Positions 6,721 through 10,286 of a DNA stretch of 10,286 nt are shown here, in pieces (position 1 is the stretch's first letter; each line of letters opens with the position of its first letter). The notes below the pieces were generated by a model. The model did no database searches. It saw only the letters and a list, made by a program, of their open reading frames with translations, and was not told where the DNA came from. The stretch spans positions 1 through 10,286 of the forward strand of contig QMMT01000038.1 in the NCBI GenBank assembly GCA_003647385.1, given 5' to 3'. This DNA is from Deltaproteobacteria bacterium. Lineage in GTDB: Bacteria > Desulfobacterota > Desulfobacteria > Desulfobacterales > Desulfobacteraceae. Both the position numbers and the translations under genes were made by a program.

Positions 6721-7245
6721 ATGAAAGAATTTAAAGGAAACGTCTTGTTTCTGGATCGTTCGGATATTAATACAGATGAAATTATTCCGGCCAAATACCT
6801 TACTGAAATCGAAAAGGCAGCCTTAAAACCGCATTTGCTTGAAGATTTAACTCTTGAAGGGTTTGATCCCAAAACCGATATTAAGGGGAAGACTGTGATT
6901 GTTACGCGAGAGAATTTCGGATGCGGATCATCAAGAGAACATGCACCATGGGCCCTGGAAGAAAATAATATTAATGTTGTGATTGCGTCAAGTTTTGCAA
7001 GGATTTTCAGGCAGAACATGTTCAATTGCGGCATGCTTGCCATCGAGCTTTCCCAGGACCGGATTAATACTGTTTTTAATGAATTTAAAAAGAACGGCAC
7101 TCAAATTTCAGTGGATATAAAAGCCTCTGAGATGATAATTCAATCAAAAGAACAAACCCAAAAAATAGACTTTCAAATTTCAGAATTTGACAGGAGCCTT
7201 ATTCAGACAGGCGGATGGGTAGAGTATGCCGATAAACACTATTAA
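6721..7245 (+). CDS. leuD: 3-isopropylmalate dehydratase (isomerase) small subunit, LeuD type
   Basis: This 174-residue swivel-domain subunit pairs with the LeuC-type protein encoded just upstream. It has INTDEIIPAKYLTEIE (16-31), where the stretch after YL is the loop that helps set substrate choice in this family, and NFGCGSSREHAPWAL (65-79), the conserved substrate-binding motif. The loop reads YLTEIE, neither of the well-studied loop types I recall for archaeal isopropylmalate isomerase (YLVM) or homoaconitase (YLRT), so the substrate stays open. The length suits the short two-subunit class. ATG 6721 is preceded by AAGGGAAAG at good spacing; the frame is open further upstream into leuC but without a supported start. 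It is the last gene of the operon and ends 13 bases from the opposing NAD kinase gene. Confidence 0.85.
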   Translation: MKEFKGNVLFLDRSDINTDEIIPAKYLTEIEKAALKPHLLEDLTLEGFDPKTDIKGKTVIVTRENFGCGSSREHAPWALEENNINVVIASSFARIFRQNMFNCGMLAIELSQDRINTVFNEFKKNGTQISVDIKASEMIIQSKEQTQKIDFQISEFDRSLIQTGGWVEYADKHY

Positions 7246-7258
7246 ATAGAGTGCCAAA

Positions 7259-8089
7259 TTAACTTCTCCCGCCGCTCCATTTAAGACGGGTTTTTAGAAC
7301 TTTAAAATAGGACTGGTCCTCAAAAGATATCATTTTTATATCATTTCTGCTTTTTTTAATAAAAATTTTATCTTTAGGGTCCATTTCAAATCCCTCCTGG
7401 CCGTCAAGGGTGAGGATTATGTCTTCAGGACTGCCTTCCAGCCGGATTTCAATCCGGGTTGAGTCGGGTATGATCAAGGGCCTGTTCGTTAATGTAAACG
7501 GGCAGATCGGGGTCAGGATAATAGAAGGAACAGCAGGATATACCACAGGTCCGCCGGCTGCCAGGGAATAAGCGGTTGATCCGGTGGGGGTGGCGACAAT
7601 CAGGCCGTCTGCCCTGTAAGTTGTCAAATAGGTTGAGTCAAGATATACCGCGCATGAAGCAAGTCTGGACAGGGCTGATTTATTAATTACAGCATCATTT
7701 AAGACATCCACATCAATAATCTGTTCATTGCCACGGACAACTTTAATGTCCAGGCGGGTTCTTTTTTGAATTGTGTATTTTCCTTCAAGCATCAAGGTTA
7801 TGGCTTTATTTAGATTGTCTTCAGTGGTTTCAGCTAAAAAACCGACTTCACCAAATTTGACACCCATCAAAGGAATTTTAAGGTTTTCTATGAATCGTGC
7901 AGCACTTAAAAAAGTACCGTCTCCACCCAGAACAATCATGCACAAAAGATCATCGGGAATGTCTTTATTCTTTGAATTTCGGACATCTATGACAACACAT
8001 TGGTCTCCCAGTCTTTTTTCAAGTTCCCGGGCTTTTTTTTGGGCCTTTTCATCATTCTTTATGACGAGTCCGATCCGTTTTGTGTTCAT
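7259..8089 (-). CDS. nadK: NAD kinase (ATP/polyphosphate-dependent NAD+ kinase)
   Basis: This 276-residue enzyme phosphorylates NAD+ to NADP+ in the cytoplasm. The diagnostic GGDG loop is in LGGDGTFLSAAR (54-65). GVKFGEVGFLAE (76-87), NDAVINKSALSRL (130-142) and DGLIVATPTGSTAYSLAAGG (161-180) are the NAD-binding and active-site segments of the family. The length is slightly below the common 285-300 but no domain is missing. The minus-strand ATG at 8089 is the only possible start, because TAA lies two codons upstream in frame. The nearest ribosome site, GGAGG, is about 13 bases from the ATG, longer than usual. The TGA of a tiny 8-codon ORF (8086-8112) overlaps this ATG. The gene is divergent from the GAF protein gene and convergent with leuD. 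Confidence 0.95.
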   Translation of the reverse strand: MNTKRIGLVIKNDEKAQKKARELEKRLGDQCVVIDVRNSKNKDIPDDLLCMIVLGGDGTFLSAARFIENLKIPLMGVKFGEVGFLAETTEDNLNKAITLMLEGKYTIQKRTRLDIKVVRGNEQIIDVDVLNDAVINKSALSRLASCAVYLDSTYLTTYRADGLIVATPTGSTAYSLAAGGPVVYPAVPSIILTPICPFTLTNRPLIIPDSTRIEIRLEGSPEDIILTLDGQEGFEMDPKDKIFIKKSRNDIKMISFEDQSYFKVLKTRLKWSGGRS

Positions 8090-8299
8090 GATTTATTTGC
8101 AGCCTCCATCATATGATATAGGTCGTTTATTGCCGCAAATACAGCATAAAGTCAAGTTTAAAGGTAATACACCCAGGGTGCCGGGGTGATCGTGAGAAGA
8201 TTCAAAAGCACCTGTTTTTAGTTATAATATTTTTGACTTGATTATCCAAGCTCAACAAGAGTACACGATATCGGGAGCGCATCAATAATTCTTTAAAAT
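8090..8299. other. Divergent intergenic region without a recognised gene
   Basis: The 285-base gap between nadK and the GAF protein gene (8090-8374) holds weak nadK promoter hexamers, a perfect small inverted repeat CACCC-A-GGGTG (8170-8180) and, towards the right, the promoter of the GAF gene. No tRNA fold or supported coding frame was seen. In one minus-strand frame about 21 codons ending at the nadK start are open but have no initiator with a ribosome site. Confidence 0.5.
8127..8155 (-). promoter_or_regulatory. Possible promoter for nadK
   Basis: On the minus strand TTGACT (complement of 8150-8155) is followed after 17 bases by CAATAA (complement of 8127-8132). The -35 is good and the -10 poor. 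It is placed correctly, some 40 bases before the nadK start, but the match is weak. Confidence 0.22.
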
Positions 8300-8328
8300 T
8301 TGATTTGTTTTGGAGCGTTATTTATAGT
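8300..8328 (+). promoter_or_regulatory. Sigma70-like promoter for the MshEN-like/GAF protein gene
   Basis: TTGATT (8300-8305) and TATAGT (8323-8328) are separated by exactly 17 bases, placing a start near 8335 and a leader of about 40 bases. This is a good match in the right place, with AAAGG (8363-8367) then serving as ribosome site 7 bases before the ATG at 8375. Confidence 0.55.
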
Positions 8329-8374
8329 ATCTTGAATTTTGTTAAAAACGTATTGAAATAATAAAGGTTTTGTT

Positions 8375-9184
8375 ATGAATATTAATTCACATCTTCTGGG
8401 TGACCTTCTTAAGAGTATGGGAATCATTTCAGGAAAACAACTGGAAGAGGCTCTACAGTTTCAAAAAGGATTTGTATCTGATTCTATGTCTGAAACAGAC
8501 ATTAATCGGGTGGAACTGGTCACAAAGAGCAGAGAAGAAGCAAAGGATATTCCCCTGCTTGGACAAGTCTTGCTGGAAAAAGGAATTATTACAAAAGACC
8601 TGCTTGAACCTGTTCTTGCGATGCAGAACAGACAGGTGAGAGAGTTGCGTCTTTTGAGCAGTGAAAAGCTCGCTCTTGTGATCCAGATAGGATTCATTAT
8701 CAATTCTACTGTTGACTTAGTAGATGTCCTGTCTCTGATTATGAAGTATGCAAATATCGTGACAGACGCCATGGCAAGTACTTTGATGCTTCTGGATGAT
8801 AAAACCGGGGAACTGGTATTCAGTATCCCCACCGGCCCTAACGCTGATGAATTAAAAGATATCAGAATTCCTCCGGAAACTGGTGTGGCTGGCTGGGTTG
8901 CAAAACATCAACAATATGTTTTGTTAGAGAATGCGAATAAAGATCCCCGATTTTATTCACAGATTGATGATATAACCGGTGTTGAAACAAAATCGCTGCT
9001 TTGTGTTCCCATGAGATCCAAACGAAAACTTATTGGCGTATTAGAGGTAATCAATAAGAATAAAAAAGCCTGTTTCTCAGAGGATGATGCTTTGTTATTA
9101 AGCATTTTTTCTCACCAGGCTGCCATTGCCATTGAAAATGCCACCTTGTTCGATTCCATTCAGAAGCAGCGAGAACAAGATTAG
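8375..9184 (+). CDS. GAF-domain signalling protein with two MshEN-like half-repeats
   Basis: This 269-residue soluble protein has two 24-residue repeats at the N-terminus, residues 7-30 and 61-84. Both follow the pattern LG-x2-L/V-x3-G-x-I-x4-L-x3-L-x2-Q, as in MshEN/GspE-N (T2SSE_N) domains that can bind cyclic-di-GMP. The usual arginine before LG is leucine in both copies, and a spacer of about 30 residues separates them where canonical MshEN has about five, so ligand binding is uncertain. A GAF domain covers about 113-258, with GVAGWVAKHQQYVLLENANK (170-189), then SLLCVPMRS (207-215) and IGVLEVINK (220-228). The protein ends straight after the GAF helix with no kinase, GGDEF or ATPase output domain, so it probably acts through a partner. 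It is monocistronic and ends 7 bases from polA on the other strand. Confidence 0.85.
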   Translation: MNINSHLLGDLLKSMGIISGKQLEEALQFQKGFVSDSMSETDINRVELVTKSREEAKDIPLLGQVLLEKGIITKDLLEPVLAMQNRQVRELRLLSSEKLALVIQIGFIINSTVDLVDVLSLIMKYANIVTDAMASTLMLLDDKTGELVFSIPTGPNADELKDIRIPPETGVAGWVAKHQQYVLLENANKDPRFYSQIDDITGVETKSLLCVPMRSKRKLIGVLEVINKNKKACFSEDDALLLSIFSHQAAIAIENATLFDSIQKQREQD

Positions 9185-9191
9185 TTTTTAG

Positions 9192-10286
9192 TTAATGCGC
9201 CTGGGCCCAGTTTTCACCGGTGCCAAAATTAACAACCAATGGAACTTTTAAGGGATGAACATTTTCCATAACGTTTTTTGCCAGATCAATCAATTGGTCT
9301 TTTTCCTCAAACGGGGTTTCAAATATGATTTCATCATGGACAGACAGGAGCATTTTTGAAGCCATATTGTTTTTTTGCAAGGCGGCTTCCATTTTTATCA
9401 TAGCCAGTTTGATTAAATCAGCAGCACTACCCTGTATGGGGGTGTTGACGGCTGCTCTCTGGGCGAAATTTCGAATATTGGCATTGGAAGAATTGATATC
9501 ATCCAGGCGCCGCTTCCTGCCAAAGATAGTATAAACTACACCGGATTTCTTCGTCTCTTCTATGGTGTCATCAATAAATTTTTTTACGCCGGAATATCGC
9601 TTGAAATAATTGTCAATATAAGCTGTGGCCATTTTACGGCTGATGCCAAGGTCGTTGGCCAGTCTGAATCCGCTCATCCCGTATACAATACCGAAATTAA
9701 TGGTTTTGGCCTGGCTTCTTAAATCATCGGTGACAAATTGAGGTAAAACCTGGAAGACTTCCAGGGCAGTCCTTTTATGAATATCTTCTCCCTCATTAAA
9801 GGCTTCAATAAGAATTTCATCTTCGGCACAATGGGCCAGGATTCGAAGTTCAATCTGGGAATAGTCTGCTGAAATAAGGGTGTGTCCCTCTTTAGGGATA
9901 AAGGCTTTCCTTATTTTTTTCCCTTCTTTTTTCCGGATGGGAATATTTTGAAGGTTGGGCTTGGAACTGCTTAACCGGCCTGTCACGGTGATGGTCTGGT
10001 TAAATGAGGTGTGGATTCTGCCGGTCTCAATATTTGTCAGCTTTTGCAAAGCATCGACATAGGTTGATTTGAGTTTGCCAAGGGTTCTGTATCTTAAGAG
10101 TTTTTCAGGCAGCTCATGGTCGTGGGCAAGCTTGGTAAGGACTTCTACATCTGTTGAATAGCCGGTTTTCTTTTTTGTTTTTTTAATAACTTTTAAGTGT
10201 AGTTTTTCAAAAAGGATCACCCCTAACTGCTGGGAAGAATTGATATTAAATTCTTCACCGGCAAGAGAATAAATTTCTTTTTCAAG
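9192..10286 (-). CDS. polA: DNA polymerase I, C-terminal polymerase domain (partial, runs off the window)
   Basis: The visible 364 residues are the C-terminal polymerase domain of family A DNA polymerase I, used in Okazaki fragment maturation and repair. The frame is open to the window edge and begins inside the thumb with LEKEIYSLAGEEFNINS, so the 5' nuclease and 3'-5' exonuclease regions lie outside. A GTG at 10220 is internal and not a start. Motif A is SADYSQIELR (139-148) with the catalytic D141. Motif B is RSQAKTINFGIVYGMSGF (190-207), where F198 corresponds to the phenylalanine that limits dideoxynucleotide use. Motif C is VHDE (316-319) with the second catalytic D318. GYSTDVEVL and TGRLSSSKPNLQNIPIR are also canonical. 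The C-terminus is intact (GENWAQAH). It is convergent with the GAF gene. Confidence 0.97.
   Translation of the reverse strand, partial: LEKEIYSLAGEEFNINSSQQLGVILFEKLHLKVIKKTKKKTGYSTDVEVLTKLAHDHELPEKLLRYRTLGKLKSTYVDALQKLTNIETGRIHTSFNQTITVTGRLSSSKPNLQNIPIRKKEGKKIRKAFIPKEGHTLISADYSQIELRILAHCAEDEILIEAFNEGEDIHKRTALEVFQVLPQFVTDDLRSQAKTINFGIVYGMSGFRLANDLGISRKMATAYIDNYFKRYSGVKKFIDDTIEETKKSGVVYTIFGRKRRLDDINSSNANIRNFAQRAAVNTPIQGSAADLIKLAMIKMEAALQKNNMASKMLLSVHDEIIFETPFEEKDQLIDLAKNVMENVHPLKVPLVVNFGTGENWAQAH

Noticed and set aside
7773..8189. Plus-strand open frame of 138 codons opposite the nadK start.
   Set aside because: It lies antisense to well-conserved NAD kinase motifs and its translation resembles no family.
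8176..8219. GGGTGC and GCACCT followed by TGTTTTT, terminator-like.
   Set aside because: The stem is about 6 bp around a loop of roughly 26 bases, too weak, and no gene points into it from the left on the plus strand.
8090..8374. Possible tRNA or small RNA gene in the nadK/GAF gap.
   Set aside because: No cloverleaf, no T-loop GTTCGA-type motif and no strong stable fold could be found by eye.

Overview
The gene style and content fit an anaerobic, moderately AT-rich Desulfobacterota (Desulfobacteraceae-like) chromosome. The clues are a tungsten/molybdenum-pterin aldehyde ferredoxin oxidoreductase (AOR), a LeuC/LeuD pair of the short hydro-lyase type, and a bacterial DNA polymerase I. That assignment is inferred from protein style, not from a marker gene. 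No phage, transposase, CRISPR, tRNA or rRNA is visible, so this is mostly housekeeping and metabolic DNA.

Left part (1-2246, + strand): a 211-base leader contains a promoter-like element and a strongly foldable RNA, then a full-length AOR-family gene. Behind it lies a roughly 40-codon remnant that looks like the C-terminus of an MTH1187/UPF0045-type thiamine-binding protein. The remnant has no usable start and is read as a pseudogene.

Middle (2243-7245): a two-gene minus-strand operon (purine nucleoside phosphorylase, then a DHH/DHHA1 phosphoesterase) diverges from a YigZ/IMPACT-family gene. Next comes a plus-strand operon of three genes: an XRE-cupin regulator, leuC-type and leuD-type. It is preceded by a textbook sigma70 promoter overlapped by a perfect 20-bp inverted repeat, a very likely autoregulatory operator. 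No leuA or leuB is present, so the hydro-lyase may act outside ordinary leucine synthesis.

Right part (7259-10286): NAD kinase (minus) and a GAF protein (plus) diverge from a 285-base gap. The GAF protein carries two MshEN-like half-repeats at its N-terminus and has no output domain. Its end almost touches the end of polA (minus), which runs out of the window and lacks its N-terminal part.

The most interesting items are the AOR leader RNA with mutually exclusive helices and a terminator-like hairpin, the palindrome-controlled XRE-leuCD operon, the UPF0045-like gene remnant, and the MshEN-like/GAF protein.
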